DNA from: Pseudomonadota bacterium
GTDB taxonomy: Bacteria > Pseudomonadota > Gammaproteobacteria > Burkholderiales > Ferrovaceae
NCBI GenBank assembly: GCA_021805445.1
Contig: JAJZFH010000063.1
Span: 1 to 64,000, forward strand
DNA: 64,000 nucleotides
Direction of reading: 5' to 3'
This document shows positions 38,206-48,086 of the stretch, one piece after another. The notes beneath the pieces are model-generated. The model searched no databases and was not told where the DNA came from. It saw only the letters and a list, made by a program, of their open reading frames with translations. Each line of letters opens with the position of its first letter. Position 1 is the first letter of the stretch. The position numbers were made by a program, and so were the translations under genes.

Positions 38206-38883
38206 TCAACTCAGATTGGTCAACAGAGGAACGAAACGCACCGGATCGAGAAGGGTTTCGCGCACCTCCCCCTCCAGTTTCTCCACCAGAACCAGATGTT
38301 GGGCATGGGTCCCCACTGGAATGACCAACCGCCCACCGGGTGCCAGTTGTTCCACCAACGCAGGAGGAACCTGGGGGGCAGCGGCTGCCACGATGATCGC
38401 GTCAAACGGTGCGGCCTCTGGTAACCCCTGAAAACCATCGGTATGCTTGAGGCGCAAATTCTGGATCCGCATGGGCCACAAGCGGGCCCGGGTTTTTTCC
38501 AGCAGGGCCCCGATCCGCTCCACCGAATACACCTCGGGAATCAACCGGGCCAATACCACGGCCTGATACCCACACCCCGTGCCCACTTCCAGCACTTTTT
38601 TGGGCAAGGCCCCGGCGCAGACCAGTTCCACCATACGCGCCACCATATAGGGCGCAGAAATCGTCTGACCAAAACCGATAGGCAGGGCTGAATCCTCATA
38701 GGCACGGCTGGACAAGGCCTCATCCACGAACAGGTGGCGCGGGACACTGGCCAACGCCGCCAGCACGCTCTCGTCTCGGACCCCCTGCGCCCGCAAGCGT
38801 TCCACCATACGCACCCGGGTACGCTCCGAGGTCATGCCGCTGCCCCGGACCGTCGTTGGGAGGCTTTTCACGAAGACACCCAT
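38206..38883 (-). CDS. pcm: Protein-L-isoaspartate O-methyltransferase
   Basis: Repairs isoaspartyl residues in aged proteins using [21 protein letters not shown] is the SAM motif; [19 protein letters not shown] and [24 protein letters not shown] are family hallmarks. Possible starts: ATG 38883 (overlapping surE by 16 nt), GTG 38871 (GTGA overlap with the surE stop), or ATG 38835 (MTSERT). The overlap argues for one of the first two. Confidence 0.92.
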   Translation of the reverse strand: MGVFVKSLPTTVRGSGMTSERTRVRMVERLRAQGVRDESVLAALASVPRHLFVDEALSSRAYEDSALPIGFGQTISAPYMVARMVELVCAGALPKKVLEVGTGCGYQAVVLARLIPEVYSVERIGALLEKTRARLWPMRIQNLRLKHTDGFQGLPEAAPFDAIIVAAAAPQVPPALVEQLAPGGRLVIPVGTHAQHLVLVEKLEGEVRETLLDPVRFVPLLTNLS

Positions 38884-39644
38884 GAGTTCAGGGCATCCAT
38901 TTGGGGGTAATGGGTCAAATCCACCTGCAAGGGTGTGAGCGAAACCCACCCCGCAGCCACCGCATGAAAATCGGTCCCCTCTCCTGCATCGGCTACCGGA
39001 CCTGCCGGACCCACCCAATAGACGGTTTCTCCGCGCGGATTGGTGGCCTGAATCACCGGTTCCGCCTTATGCCGCCGGCCCAGGCGCGTCACTTTCAGGC
39101 CACCGAGGGCTTCATAGGGTCGATCAGGCACATTCACATTGATCAAAGAAGGCCCCACGAATGGACGGTGCTGCCACCGTTTCACCAGGTCGGCCGCCAC
39201 CCGGGCCGCTGTGGAAAAATACAGGGATTGACTCCGTTCGCGTTCGGACGCCCCCCCCTCCGCCCCATAGGCCAGGGAGATGGCCAAGGAGGGAATCCCC
39301 AGCAGGTATCCTTCGGTCGCCGCCGCCACGGTTCCAGAATAGAGGGTGTCATCGCCCATGTTGGCTCCATGATTGACGCCGGACACCACCATGTCTGGCT
39401 GCCATTTCAGCAAGCCGGTCACGGCCATGTGGACGCAATCCGTGGGCGTTCCATTGATCCGGTAAAACCCGTTGGGTGCCCGGCGCATGGTCAAGGGACG
39501 GTCCAGCGTCAAAGAATTGCTGGCCCCGCTGCGTTCCATATCGGGCGCCACGACGGTCACTTCCCCCAACGGGGTCAGAGCGTCCACCAGTGCCGCCAGC
39601 CCCTCCGAGAAGTATCCATCATCGTTGCTCACCAGGATTCTCAT
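38868..39644 (-). CDS. surE: 5'/3'-nucleotidase SurE
   Basis: Metal-dependent nucleotidase linked to stationary-phase survival. The 258 residues begin [19 protein letters not shown] (the Asp-Asp metal site), with [35 protein letters not shown] and [10 protein letters not shown]. Linked to pcm by overlap and to lpdA by a 4-nt overlap. Confidence 0.96.
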   Translation of the reverse strand: MRILVSNDDGYFSEGLAALVDALTPLGEVTVVAPDMERSGASNSLTLDRPLTMRRAPNGFYRINGTPTDCVHMAVTGLLKWQPDMVVSGVNHGANMGDDTLYSGTVAAATEGYLLGIPSLAISLAYGAEGGASERERSQSLYFSTAARVAADLVKRWQHRPFVGPSLINVNVPDRPYEALGGLKVTRLGRRHKAEPVIQATNPRGETVYWVGPAGPVADAGEGTDFHAVAAGWVSLTPLQVDLTHYPQMDALNSWVSS

Positions 39645-41083
39645 GAGAGGGGCCTTTGACGAAGAGGAGGCAAATCGGTACAGACTCCCTCATACAATTC
39701 TGCCGCCAACCCCACCGTTTCACCCAACGTCGGATGGGGATGGATGGTACGCCCCAGATCGGTGGCATCCGCGCCCATTTCCACCGCCAGAGACAATTCG
39801 CCGATCAGGTCTCCCGCCGCCGTGCCCACGATCCCTCCCCCCAACACGCGGTGGGTGGCTTCGTCAAACAGGATCTTGGTCAAGCCTTCCGCGCGCCCAT
39901 TGGCCAAGGCCCGTCCGCTCGCCCCCCAGGGAAAGACCGCCTTGCCATAGGAAACTCCCCGGACTTGTGCCTCGGTTTCCGTGAGACCGGTCCAGGCCAC
40001 TTCCGGATCGGTATAAGCCACCGCAGGAATCTGACGAATATCCAGTCCGCGCGGCAAGCCTGCGGCCACTTCTGCAGCCACGTGCCCTTCATGGGTGGCT
40101 TTATGGGCCAGCATGGGTTGCCCCACCACGTCGCCGATGGCAAAAATATGGGGCTGAACCGTCCGTTGTTGACGATCCACCGGAATGAAGCCCCGTTCAT
40201 CCACCGTCACGCCCAAGGCGTCCAACCTCAGATCCCGGCTGTTGGGCGTACGTCCCACCGCGACCAGAAGCGCGTCATAAGGCACTGCCTCGCATTCCTG
40301 ACCCCCGGCATCCACCCATTTGACCCACAGGGCATCGGGACGAGCCTCCACGGCCGTCACACGGGTATCCAGGTGCAACGTGCCCAAACGAGGCGCATTA
40401 TGTTTCTCCCAGACCTTGACCAGATCCCGGTCTGCCCCGCCCATCAATCCTCCGGACATTTCCACTACATCGATCCGGGATCCCAGGGAAGCATAGACCG
40501 TCGCCATTTCCAGGCCGATGACCCCCCCGCCGACCACCAGTAAACGAGCGGGCACCGAAGTCAGGGCCAGTGCTCCGGTGGAATCCAGAATGCGCGGGTC
40601 CTGCGGCAGAAAGGGCAAGGTTACCGGCGCCGACCCCGTGGCGATGATGGCCTGCTGAAACCGGGCCGAACGGAGTACCCCTGCTTCATCCTGCACCTCC
40701 AACGTATGGGGGTGGGTAAAACGGGCCGTTCCGTGCCACACCTCCACTTTGCGTGCCTTGGCCAGGCGCACCAGTCCACCCGTCAATTTTCCCACCACCT
40801 GATCTTTCCAGGCACGCAAAGCATCCAGATCCACTTCCGGAGGCGCAAAGCGGACGCCATGGGGACTCAAGGCAAGGGCCGCTTCCTTGATGGCGGCCAC
40901 ATGCAGGAGCGCCTTGGAAGGAATGCATCCCACATTCAGGCAAACCCCACCCAAGGTCGCGGCACGTTCCACCAGCAAGGTACGTCTTCCCAGGTCCGCA
41001 CTGCGAAACGCCGCAGCATACCCCCCAGGACCGGCTCCTATCACGACCACCTCAAACTCCGTTTCCACCGCTCGACTCATCAT
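39641..41083 (-). CDS. lpdA: Dihydrolipoyl dehydrogenase (E3)
   Basis: FAD enzyme that reoxidises dihydrolipoamide of 2-oxoacid dehydrogenase complexes. The 480-residue protein has [17 protein letters not shown], redox-active CLNVGC (in [17 protein letters not shown]), the NAD motif [15 protein letters not shown] and the C-terminal His-Pro pair (IHPHPTLGE). No N-terminal lipoyl domain. Follows the E2 gene by 13 nt. Confidence 0.95.
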   Translation of the reverse strand: MMSRAVETEFEVVVIGAGPGGYAAAFRSADLGRRTLLVERAATLGGVCLNVGCIPSKALLHVAAIKEAALALSPHGVRFAPPEVDLDALRAWKDQVVGKLTGGLVRLAKARKVEVWHGTARFTHPHTLEVQDEAGVLRSARFQQAIIATGSAPVTLPFLPQDPRILDSTGALALTSVPARLLVVGGGVIGLEMATVYASLGSRIDVVEMSGGLMGGADRDLVKVWEKHNAPRLGTLHLDTRVTAVEARPDALWVKWVDAGGQECEAVPYDALLVAVGRTPNSRDLRLDALGVTVDERGFIPVDRQQRTVQPHIFAIGDVVGQPMLAHKATHEGHVAAEVAAGLPRGLDIRQIPAVAYTDPEVAWTGLTETEAQVRGVSYGKAVFPWGASGRALANGRAEGLTKILFDEATHRVLGGGIVGTAAGDLIGELSLAVEMGADATDLGRTIHPHPTLGETVGLAAELYEGVCTDLPPLRQRPLS

Positions 41084-41096
41084 CCGTCACTCTACC

Positions 41097-42401
41097 CTAA
41101 ACCAAAATACGGCGGATGTCCGCCAAAATCTGACGCAATGCCTCATTGAAGCGCGCCGCCCCTGCGCCATCGATGACCCGGTGATCGTAGGACAACGATA
41201 AAGGCAGCAACCAGCGCCCCGCTACGGTCCCCTCACGCCAGACCGGTTTCTGGCGCGCACGCCCCAGTCCCAGAATGGCCACTTCCGGCGCGTTGATGAT
41301 GGGCGTAAAAAACGACCCCCCAATCCCGCCCAGACTGGAGACGGAAAAAGTCCCTCCCTGCATTTCTTCCGAAGCCAACCGACCTTCCCGGGCACGGGCC
41401 GCCAATTCCGCCACCTCGGTGGCGATGGAGCGGATTCCCTTGGACGGCACGTCGCGAACCACCGGCACCATCAGTCCCGAGGATGTGTCTGCGGCAAAGC
41501 CCAGGTGGATATAATGCTTCAGAATCAGGGTATCCCCTTGCAAGGATGCATTGAATTCCGGAAAACCCGGCAACACAGCCGCCAGGGCCTTGAGCACCAG
41601 GGTCAGCAGGGTGATCCTGGGGAATTCCAGCCCTGCCTCGTGATTCAGATCCTGGCGAAATTCTTCCAATTCCGTGATATCCACTTCCTCGTGGTTGGTG
41701 ACGTGCGGAATCATGAGCCAGTTGCGGTGCAGATATCCTCCGGACAACTTTTTGATCCGGCCGAGTGGACGCGCCTCCACCGGGCCATATTTGGCGAAAT
41801 CCACCATTGGCCAGGCGGGCAGGTCCCCCATACTCCCCCCGCCGCACTGTGGACGGGGAGACTGCAGGGCGGCCTTGACGAAGTTCTGGATATCTTCGCG
41901 CAGAATTCGCTGGTTGGGACCACTGCCGTGCACCTGCCCCAAATCCACCCCCAGTTCGCGCGCGAAACGACGCGCCGTTGGACTGGCATGCGCCGTTCGT
42001 AACGCGTCCTCTCCGGCCAGCGTCAACCGGGGAGCAGAGGCAGGAACCGTGGAAAGAGGGGACGCAACCCCCGGCTCGCTCACCAACTTCTCCTCAACGG
42101 GCGACATCACCGGGTCAGAGCGTGTCGCTGCCACCGGAACCGGGGAGGGGGCGACCGATTCTTCCCCCGGAACCGCCAGAATGAGAATGGGCGAACCTTC
42201 AGACACCCGCTCGCCCAATTTGACCAGCACCCGTTCCACCCTTCCCGCTTCGGGGGCAGGAACTTCCAAGGTCGCCTTGTCCGATTCCAGAGTGATCAGC
42301 GGCTGATCCAACGTCAGCAGATCCCCTTCCTTGACCAGCAACTCGATGATCGGGACATTCCTGAAATCGCCAATGTCCGGAACTTTAACCTCTTTTCCCA
42401 T
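41097..42401 (-). CDS. aceF: Dihydrolipoamide acetyltransferase (E2 of pyruvate dehydrogenase)
   Basis: The 434 residues contain one lipoyl domain (lipoate lysine in ESDKATLEVP), a proline/alanine/serine linker, a peripheral subunit-binding domain (ASPTARRFARELGVDLGQVHGSG) and the acyltransferase core with SYDHRVIDGA. The first residues MGKEVKVPDIGDF mark the true start at 42401; the open frame upstream is spurious. The E1 gene, normally directly upstream, is missing; the neighbour there is divergent. Confidence 0.93.
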   Translation of the reverse strand: MGKEVKVPDIGDFRNVPIIELLVKEGDLLTLDQPLITLESDKATLEVPAPEAGRVERVLVKLGERVSEGSPILILAVPGEESVAPSPVPVAATRSDPVMSPVEEKLVSEPGVASPLSTVPASAPRLTLAGEDALRTAHASPTARRFARELGVDLGQVHGSGPNQRILREDIQNFVKAALQSPRPQCGGGSMGDLPAWPMVDFAKYGPVEARPLGRIKKLSGGYLHRNWLMIPHVTNHEEVDITELEEFRQDLNHEAGLEFPRITLLTLVLKALAAVLPGFPEFNASLQGDTLILKHYIHLGFAADTSSGLMVPVVRDVPSKGIRSIATEVAELAARAREGRLASEEMQGGTFSVSSLGGIGGSFFTPIINAPEVAILGLGRARQKPVWREGTVAGRWLLPLSLSYDHRVIDGAGAARFNEALRQILADIRRILV

Positions 42402-42520
42402 ATCCTGTACGTTCCTAAAGTATCTGACCACGGTGAAAGTCAGGGTTGACTCTGCTAGAGTGACGGGTGAGTGGCAGGATTTTATCACGAGCCCTTGGGG
42501 CGCAGAATGGAAAGAAAAAA

Positions 42521-43051
42521 ATGAATGGAACGTCGTGGAAAGTGGGGGTGATCGTAGCCACAACCCTGTTGCTGGCCCTTGGGTTTCATTTCAGAAAAGA
42601 ACCTGCGCCGCCCTCCCCTCCGGCACCCACCTTCGGCAAGTTGATCCTGCCCGACCTGCAAGGCACCCCCCGGTCCCTCGGGCAATGGCCCCAACGCTAC
42701 CGCCTGATCAATTTCTGGGCCCCCTGGTGTGCCCCCTGTCGTGATGAACTGCCCCTGCTGGTACGACTATACCCTCGGTGGTCTGCCCAGAACGTACAGT
42801 TTGTCGGCATTGCCATGGACACACCGGAATCGGTGACTGCCTTCGTCAAGACACACCCCCTGCCTTATCCAGATCTCATCGGCCGGGACGACACTCTCTC
42901 CCTGACCAAGTCCCTGGGGAATGCCCAGCAAGGGTTGCCCATGACCGTTCTGCTGGATTCCATGAACCAGGTGGTCTGGGTCAAACTGGGCCGACTGGAG
43001 GAAACCGAACTCACTCAGGAATTGACGCGACTGACGTCCCCGGCCCCCTGA
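42521..43051 (+). CDS. TlpA/ResA-like thioredoxin, membrane-anchored
   Basis: A 176-residue periplasmic thioredoxin: an N-terminal anchor (VGVIVATTLLLALGF), then the AhpC/TSA-Redoxin fold with NFWAPWCAPCRDELP (WCAPC active site) and GLPMTVLLDS with the cis-Pro. Probably a reductant for cytochrome c maturation or similar. ATG at 42521 follows GGAAAG; an upstream ATG at 42467 would put charges before the anchor. Confidence 0.88.
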   Translation: MNGTSWKVGVIVATTLLLALGFHFRKEPAPPSPPAPTFGKLILPDLQGTPRSLGQWPQRYRLINFWAPWCAPCRDELPLLVRLYPRWSAQNVQFVGIAMDTPESVTAFVKTHPLPYPDLIGRDDTLSLTKSLGNAQQGLPMTVLLDSMNQVVWVKLGRLEETELTQELTRLTSPAP

Positions 43052-43127
43052 AGAGCGGGATTTGGCGGTTCACTTGGCGATTCCCGGAAGTTCCTGAAAA
43101 CCGATGGATCGTTGGCTCGATGGGCAT

Positions 43128-43691
43128 TCACAACCATCCCTGTTCGGCAAAACTCACCAGTTCCGGCCCTGCCACCACAAAATGGTCGAGTACCCGAATA
43201 TCCACCAAGGTCAGGACGCGCTTCAGAACTTCTGTCAGTTGGCGATCCGCCGTACTGGGTTGGGCCATCCCCGAGGGGTGGTTGTGGGATAACAAAATGG
43301 CCGCTGCATTGTGGCGTAAAGCCCCCTTCAGCACTTCGCGCGGATATACCGCCGTCTGAGTCAGGGTCCCGCGAAACAGTTCTTCTGCCTGAATCAATCG
43401 ATGCTGGGCATCGAGGTACAGAACCCAAAAGGACTCATGGGCCTGCCCCTTGAAAATCAGGCGCAGATAATCCTTGACCACGGCAGGCTGGCCCATCACC
43501 TCGCCGCGGCGCAACCGTTCCTCCAACCAGCGCCTCAGAATTTCCCGCAGGGCTTGTCCTTTGCGTTGCAATTTTCCATCCATTTCGCTGAACAGGGGTT
43601 CCAGGGTTTCTTCACAGGCCCGATAATTGCCGCGTGTCCCGAACAGGCAAGCCAGCAGTTGGGCATTGGTCCAATGTTGCACGGGGGTCAT
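43128..43691 (-). CDS. radC: RadC-like JAB domain protein
   Basis: A 187-residue protein with an N-terminal helix-hairpin-helix-like part and a JAB/MPN domain: LSHNHPSGMAQPSTADRQLT with the zinc-binding His-x-His and Asp. The RadC label is historical; the activity is not established. The ATG at 43691 has GGAG 6 nt upstream; the open frame begins earlier, overlapping the TPR-like gene. Confidence 0.85.
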   Translation of the reverse strand: MTPVQHWTNAQLLACLFGTRGNYRACEETLEPLFSEMDGKLQRKGQALREILRRWLEERLRRGEVMGQPAVVKDYLRLIFKGQAHESFWVLYLDAQHRLIQAEELFRGTLTQTAVYPREVLKGALRHNAAAILLSHNHPSGMAQPSTADRQLTEVLKRVLTLVDIRVLDHFVVAGPELVSFAEQGWL

Positions 43692-43767
43692 GGGCATCTC
43701 CCTGAAAACCCCATTGTGCCCTGCCCCTTCCGGACCCTCCGCACAAAAAACGCGAACCTGATCGACT

Positions 43768-44415
43768 TCACAATGCTTGGGACAGCAGGTCCCGAGCCTC
43801 CGTCTGGCGTGCCCGATCTGCCTCGATACTTTGGGGGCGAGGCGGGACATCGATCACTTTTTCGAGATAAATCCGGGCATCGACTTTATCCCCTTGCTCC
43901 AGAAGAAATTTCCCATAGAAAAAGTTCGCATCGATATTGTCCGGGTCCACCTTCAATGCCTGTTGAAGGTAGTTACGCGCCTTGTCATCGTCTCCAAAGG
44001 AACCAAACTTCGGGACCCTGAAATAGAGCGCGCCGAGCGTGATCAGGCCGGACCCATCCATGGCGGAAGGATCGATGGCCACGGCCCGAAGGAGAACATC
44101 CCGAGCGAGTCGAACGGTCCCCAACGCACTGAAAGGGTTTTGATATTTGGCATGAGTCGCGGTAATGATGCCTTCCCAGACGAGGGGATCGGCCTGGTCA
44201 GGATAATGCCGGGACAGATCCTGCGCCTCGCCTTGCAAACGGGCAAAGAACGCCTCCCGCTCCGGTTCCGGCAAAACGTAACTGCCCTGGGTCCAGGCCC
44301 GGGTCTCATGAGCAAGACCATCCGCCAACGTTTCGGCCTGAAGATCCAGACCCATGAGTAACCCGGGCAACCCCATCAGGGCGGCGATACACAATCGACG
44401 GATCGAAGGGTTCAT
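43768..44415 (-). CDS. Periplasmic TPR-like protein of unknown function
   Basis: From the ATG at 44415 the 215-residue product begins with a signal peptide (basic NPSIRR, hydrophobic core, cleavage near LQAE). The rest is helical; two TPR-like stretches are visible (SGLITLGALYFRVPKFG, RNYLQQALKVDPDNIDANF-YGKFLLEQG-ARIYLEKVI). A scaffold or protein-binding role in the periplasm is inferred. Upstream ATGs at 44430 and beyond would only lengthen the N-terminus. Confidence 0.7.
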   Translation of the reverse strand: MNPSIRRLCIAALMGLPGLLMGLDLQAETLADGLAHETRAWTQGSYVLPEPEREAFFARLQGEAQDLSRHYPDQADPLVWEGIITATHAKYQNPFSALGTVRLARDVLLRAVAIDPSAMDGSGLITLGALYFRVPKFGSFGDDDKARNYLQQALKVDPDNIDANFFYGKFLLEQGDKVDARIYLEKVIDVPPRPQSIEADRARQTEARDLLSQAL

Positions 44416-44540
44416 CACGGAAACTTGCTCCATTCTTCGTACAACCCGGGCACTGGCTTGGTGCATATACCCCTGAATATTCTCTGCTCGATGCATCACG
44501 AATCATGAACTCTTTAAGTCAAACAAGGGTCGAAACAATA

Positions 44541-44556
44541 TGGCACAGATTATGCT
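44541..44556 (+). promoter_or_regulatory. Candidate sigma54 promoter
   Basis: TGGCACAGATTATGCT fits the -24/-12 pattern TGGCACG-N4-TTGCW: the GG and GC pairs are correctly spaced, with one mismatch in the -12 part and A for G at position 7. It lies about 95 nt before the small secreted gene. A sigma70-like TATAAT at 44558-44563 overlaps the expected start region and is the alternative. Confidence 0.5.
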
Positions 44557-44649
44557 TTATAATTTGCAGTGTAAAGGGATCGTCCACCCAAGCAGAATTT
44601 GTTTTTGAACATCCCAGGTTTTTTAGTGTCTTTATCTTAGGAGGTCATC

Positions 44650-44913
44650 ATGAAACACTCTCTCTCGTTCGCCGCGCTCTGCCTAACCTCTTGGTCAGCA
44701 TCGGCCAAATTGCCGGATCCCCTGTGGACCCCCATGGGCGGGAACTACCAGCAACAATTTGGCGTTGCCAAACCCCGTCCTGCTCTGCCCATCCTGACAT
44801 CCAGTGCGCGCAACAGCCAAAACCTGCCCAGTCTGATGAGGAGTTGCGGACAGAATGGTGCGCCGACATGCGCCCGTCCAACCCCCACAGTCACTGCCAG
44901 CCATCAGATGTGA
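44650..44913 (+). CDS. Small secreted protein of unknown function
   Basis: I do not recognise it. The 87-residue protein starts MKHSLSFAALCLTSWSASA, a clear signal peptide, and the mature part is proline-, serine- and glutamine-rich with two cysteines near the end (SCGQNGAPTC), which could form a disulfide. A near-perfect ribosome site, TTAGGAGGTCATC, precedes the ATG, arguing it is real. It stands alone with a long leader and a sigma54-like promoter, and convergent dsbC follows. A GGCACCAC/GTGGTGTCC hairpin (44927-44957) may end the transcript. Confidence 0.65.
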   Translation: MKHSLSFAALCLTSWSASAKLPDPLWTPMGGNYQQQFGVAKPRPALPILTSSARNSQNLPSLMRSCGQNGAPTCARPTPTVTASHQM

Positions 44914-44973
44914 TCGGTCCAGGGGGGCACCACCTTCAGAGAAATCTGTGGTGTCCTCCTCGCCACTTTCCTT

Positions 44974-45711
44974 TCAGTGAGGGCCCAGGGCTCTCTCCAG
45001 TTCATTTCGGGGCAACGCGCCCGGAATCACCTCGCCATCCGCAAACACCAAGGTGGGGGTTCCGTTGATCCGATACTTTTCTCCCAGACTCTGAACCGCT
45101 TCGAGTTGATCCTGACACTCGTGATGGACAGGTTCAATATTTCTGAGTTGGTAGTCTTCCCAGGCTTTTTCCGGATCTTTGGCACAGGCGATCCAATGCG
45201 ACCGTTCCGGAGCATCGGGATGCAGCGAGGCAATGGGATAGAGGAAGGTGTAGACGGTCACATCGGTGATACCGCTCAACTCCTTTTCCAGTTTGCGACA
45301 AAAAGGACAATCCGGATCAGAAAACACCGCCACCACCCGTTTCCCGTTCCCTTTGACCCTTTTCAAGGCCAGGTTGAGCGGCAGTTCGCTCGGTTTGACC
45401 GCCGCCAAAATCTTGAGGCGAGCTTCCGTCATGTTATGCAGGTTATGGGCTTCGATCAGATCCCCGGCCACGAGCGTGGTGACCGCCTCATCCACATAGA
45501 GGATCTGGCGATCATCGGTATAGAGTTCGTACAGACCCAGGGCATGGGCCGGATGAATCTGCAGCACATGGGGAGCCAGTTTGGGTAACTTCTGTTGCAG
45601 ATGTTGACGCACCAATGCCTCGTCCGCCTGCGCGCCGGCCAATACCATCCCCAGCAAAGCCCCTGACCAGAAACGTCCAAGCCAGCCTTTCCAATGTCCC
45701 CTGATTTCCAT
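44974..45711 (-). CDS. dsbC: Thiol:disulfide isomerase DsbC-like
   Basis: Periplasmic disulfide isomerase. The 245 residues have a signal region (WLGRFWSGALLGMVLAGAQA), an N-terminal dimerisation part with LYELYTDDRQILYVDE, and a thioredoxin fold with FSDPDCPFCRKLEKEL (CPFC active site) and GTPTLVFADG (cis-Pro). The ATG at 45711 is preferred because GAGGAG sits 6 nt upstream; one at 45729 has none. Immediately downstream of the two ubiquinone hydroxylases. Confidence 0.9.
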   Translation of the reverse strand: MEIRGHWKGWLGRFWSGALLGMVLAGAQADEALVRQHLQQKLPKLAPHVLQIHPAHALGLYELYTDDRQILYVDEAVTTLVAGDLIEAHNLHNMTEARLKILAAVKPSELPLNLALKRVKGNGKRVVAVFSDPDCPFCRKLEKELSGITDVTVYTFLYPIASLHPDAPERSHWIACAKDPEKAWEDYQLRNIEPVHHECQDQLEAVQSLGEKYRINGTPTLVFADGEVIPGALPRNELERALGPH

Positions 45712-45732
45712 TTCGACTCCTCGATTCATTGC

Positions 45733-46911
45733 CTACCGATTGGCATGACGCACCAGTTCGTGCTTCAACCAGGAACATCGCTCCAACCGGTTCATTCCCC
45801 AATTCCTGGCCCACCCCCATTGACTCCGGGAAGCGGAAAACAGATGGGCCAATCCCCCTGTCAGACCTTGCATCACCGCCACAGGTTCCCGACGGGCTCG
45901 CTCATATCGACGCAGGAGGGAACGATCGCCACAATCCGGTCCCGGCCCACGCTCGATCAGCGTATCGGCCAGACAAGCGGCGTCCTGCAAACCCAGGTTC
46001 AGACCCTGTCCGGCCATGGGATGTACTCCATGGGCCGCATCGCCCACCAAAGCAAAGCGAGAGGCAATCCAGCGCGCCACATTCATGCGGCGCAATTCAA
46101 AATCCGCTGGTACGGAAATTTCTTCCAGCAAACCCAGTTCATACCCCACCTGCTGCTGCAAGGCACGGGCACGTTGCTCAGGCGACATCGCCAGCAAGGC
46201 TTGCGCATGCTCGCCTTGGGCGGACCACACCAAGGAAACCCGCTGTCCCGGAAGGGGTAACAAGGCAATCACTTCACCCGGAATGAACCATTGTCGGGCC
46301 ACTCCTCCATGTTGCCCACCGATCCGGTAGTTGGCGACCACAGCCCGATGACCATAGGAACTGAAGTACGCAGGAATGCCGAATCGTTCGCGCACCGTCG
46401 AATGAAGCCCATCGGCCGCCACCAAAAGTTGGGTTTGCCAGCACTGCCCATGACTGAGGCGCACCTCCAGGCCACCTTCCTTCTCATGAACGGCACTGAC
46501 GGTCACCCCGGTTTCAAGCAATTCGGGCGCCCCCCTTTTCTGGTGCCGGTGCAAGGCGCTCAACATGGCCCCTGCCTCCACAATCCAACCCATCGGGGAG
46601 GTTTGCCCACCGTCTGGTGCCAGAGAAAGTCGACCGTCCCGGTCGCCCTGCACGTTCATCCCCAGAATCGGCTGGATACGCGTCCGGTCCATGTCCTGCC
46701 AGCCTCCCGCACGACGCAGGAATCCTTCACTGGCCAGACTCATGGCATAAATGCGCTGATCGAACCCCGGGGGCGCAACAAACTCGGGCAAGGGCTGACG
46801 GTCGATCACCTTCACGCGCACGCCCTTCTGATGCAAAACCAACCCCAGGGCCAATCCGGTGATCCCGGCCCCGACGATCATCACCTCCAGCGGTTGTGTC
46901 CGTCGAATCAT
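45733..46911 (-). CDS. UbiH/UbiF/COQ6-family FAD monooxygenase
   Basis: One of the ring hydroxylases of aerobic ubiquinone synthesis. The 392-residue protein shows GAGITGLALGLVLHQKGV (FAD), the second motif VAADGLHSTVRERFG and GDAAHGVHPMAGQGLNLGLQDA, which is the family signature. It could be UbiF, UbiI or UbiM-like; the position hydroxylated is not readable. Overlaps the next upstream ubiH by 4 nt. Confidence 0.9.
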   Translation of the reverse strand: MIRRTQPLEVMIVGAGITGLALGLVLHQKGVRVKVIDRQPLPEFVAPPGFDQRIYAMSLASEGFLRRAGGWQDMDRTRIQPILGMNVQGDRDGRLSLAPDGGQTSPMGWIVEAGAMLSALHRHQKRGAPELLETGVTVSAVHEKEGGLEVRLSHGQCWQTQLLVAADGLHSTVRERFGIPAYFSSYGHRAVVANYRIGGQHGGVARQWFIPGEVIALLPLPGQRVSLVWSAQGEHAQALLAMSPEQRARALQQQVGYELGLLEEISVPADFELRRMNVARWIASRFALVGDAAHGVHPMAGQGLNLGLQDAACLADTLIERGPGPDCGDRSLLRRYERARREPVAVMQGLTGGLAHLFSASRSQWGWARNWGMNRLERCSWLKHELVRHANR

Positions 46912-48086
46912 CCTCTCGTTCCCCCCTGGAATCCGAAGGACATGACGCGGGTCAGGGCCCGACGCACCCCCGGCAATCCATTCAGGGCCGCCAGTCCGAA
47001 GCCTCGTCCCTGAGACAGGATCGGCCAGTCATTGGAAAACAGACGAACCAGGGAATGGGTGAACCCGATCCCCCAGCGGCGGTCTCGCTGGCGCAGGGCC
47101 ACGAACCGTTCCAGTTGGGCAGCGCTCCCACGGGAATCCGGCCCGTCTTCCCCCACCAGACGGATCAACTGGTCGGCGTCCCGCAGCCCCATATTGAGCC
47201 CCTGTCCCGCCACCGGATGCATGGTTTGGGCCGCATTGCCAATGGCCACCCCATGCGGGCGGACCACGTTGTCCAGGACCTTGAGAGTGAGCGGAAACCA
47301 ACTGCGTCCCTGGAGTCGGATGAAATTGCCGGCCCGGTCGCCGAAGGCTGCCTGCAATTGATTCAAAAACCTTTCCTCGGACCACTCCAGGCGCCATTCA
47401 GTCTGCGCTTGGGTTCCTGTCCACACCAGGGTATACCGTTGCCCCAGAGGGAGCAGGGCAATGGGGCCCTCTGGCGTAAACCGTTCGTAGGCCAGGGACC
47501 CGACAGGTTGATCCGTTTCCAGTTGGGCCACCAGCGCCACCTGGGTATAAGGCTGTTCCCGCGCGGCACCGAATACCTGAGCAGTCAGCGCCCGTCCGCC
47601 ATCGGCCAGAACCACCAGAGGCGTCCGGGCACGCCATTCCTTGCCCTGTGCCTGCCAAATCACTTCGCTCTCTTTCCCCCCGGGTAACACCGCCTTGACT
47701 TCAGCGCCGGTCTCGAGCGACAGTCCCGGAGTCCGGCGCACCTGTTCATCCATGCACGCCATCAGGGTGTTGTAGCGCAGAATGTAACCCAATGCGGGCA
47801 TTCCGGCCTCCTGAGCCGTCAGCACGGTCTGCCCGAAGCGATGACGCTGAGAAATATGGATTTGATCGAGCGTCGTCACCTCCGCCGTGGGCCAAGCCCC
47901 TAAAGCATCGAGCAATTGTCGACTCCCCTGGGCCAGGGCCAGGGTACGCCGGTCATCGGCACGCAAGGAAGGACGGGCCTCGAGCAGGCGTACGGGCACT
48001 CCGCGCCGGGCCAGACCCAGCGCTGTCGCCGCCCCTACGGGGCCTCCCCCAACAATGATCACCGCCGCCGGGTCTGCGCCATCCAT
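46908..48086 (-). CDS. ubiH: Ubiquinone biosynthesis hydroxylase UbiH-like
   Basis: A second FAD monooxygenase of the same family (392 residues): VGGGPVGAATALGLARRGV, VLADGGRALTAQVFG and GNAAQTMHPVAGQGLNMGLRDADQL. Position right after pepP matches the pepP-ubiH order of proteobacteria, so C6 hydroxylation (UbiH) is the likeliest role. Overlaps pepP by 28 nt. Confidence 0.9.
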   Translation of the reverse strand: MDGADPAAVIIVGGGPVGAATALGLARRGVPVRLLEARPSLRADDRRTLALAQGSRQLLDALGAWPTAEVTTLDQIHISQRHRFGQTVLTAQEAGMPALGYILRYNTLMACMDEQVRRTPGLSLETGAEVKAVLPGGKESEVIWQAQGKEWRARTPLVVLADGGRALTAQVFGAAREQPYTQVALVAQLETDQPVGSLAYERFTPEGPIALLPLGQRYTLVWTGTQAQTEWRLEWSEERFLNQLQAAFGDRAGNFIRLQGRSWFPLTLKVLDNVVRPHGVAIGNAAQTMHPVAGQGLNMGLRDADQLIRLVGEDGPDSRGSAAQLERFVALRQRDRRWGIGFTHSLVRLFSNDWPILSQGRGFGLAALNGLPGVRRALTRVMSFGFQGGTRG

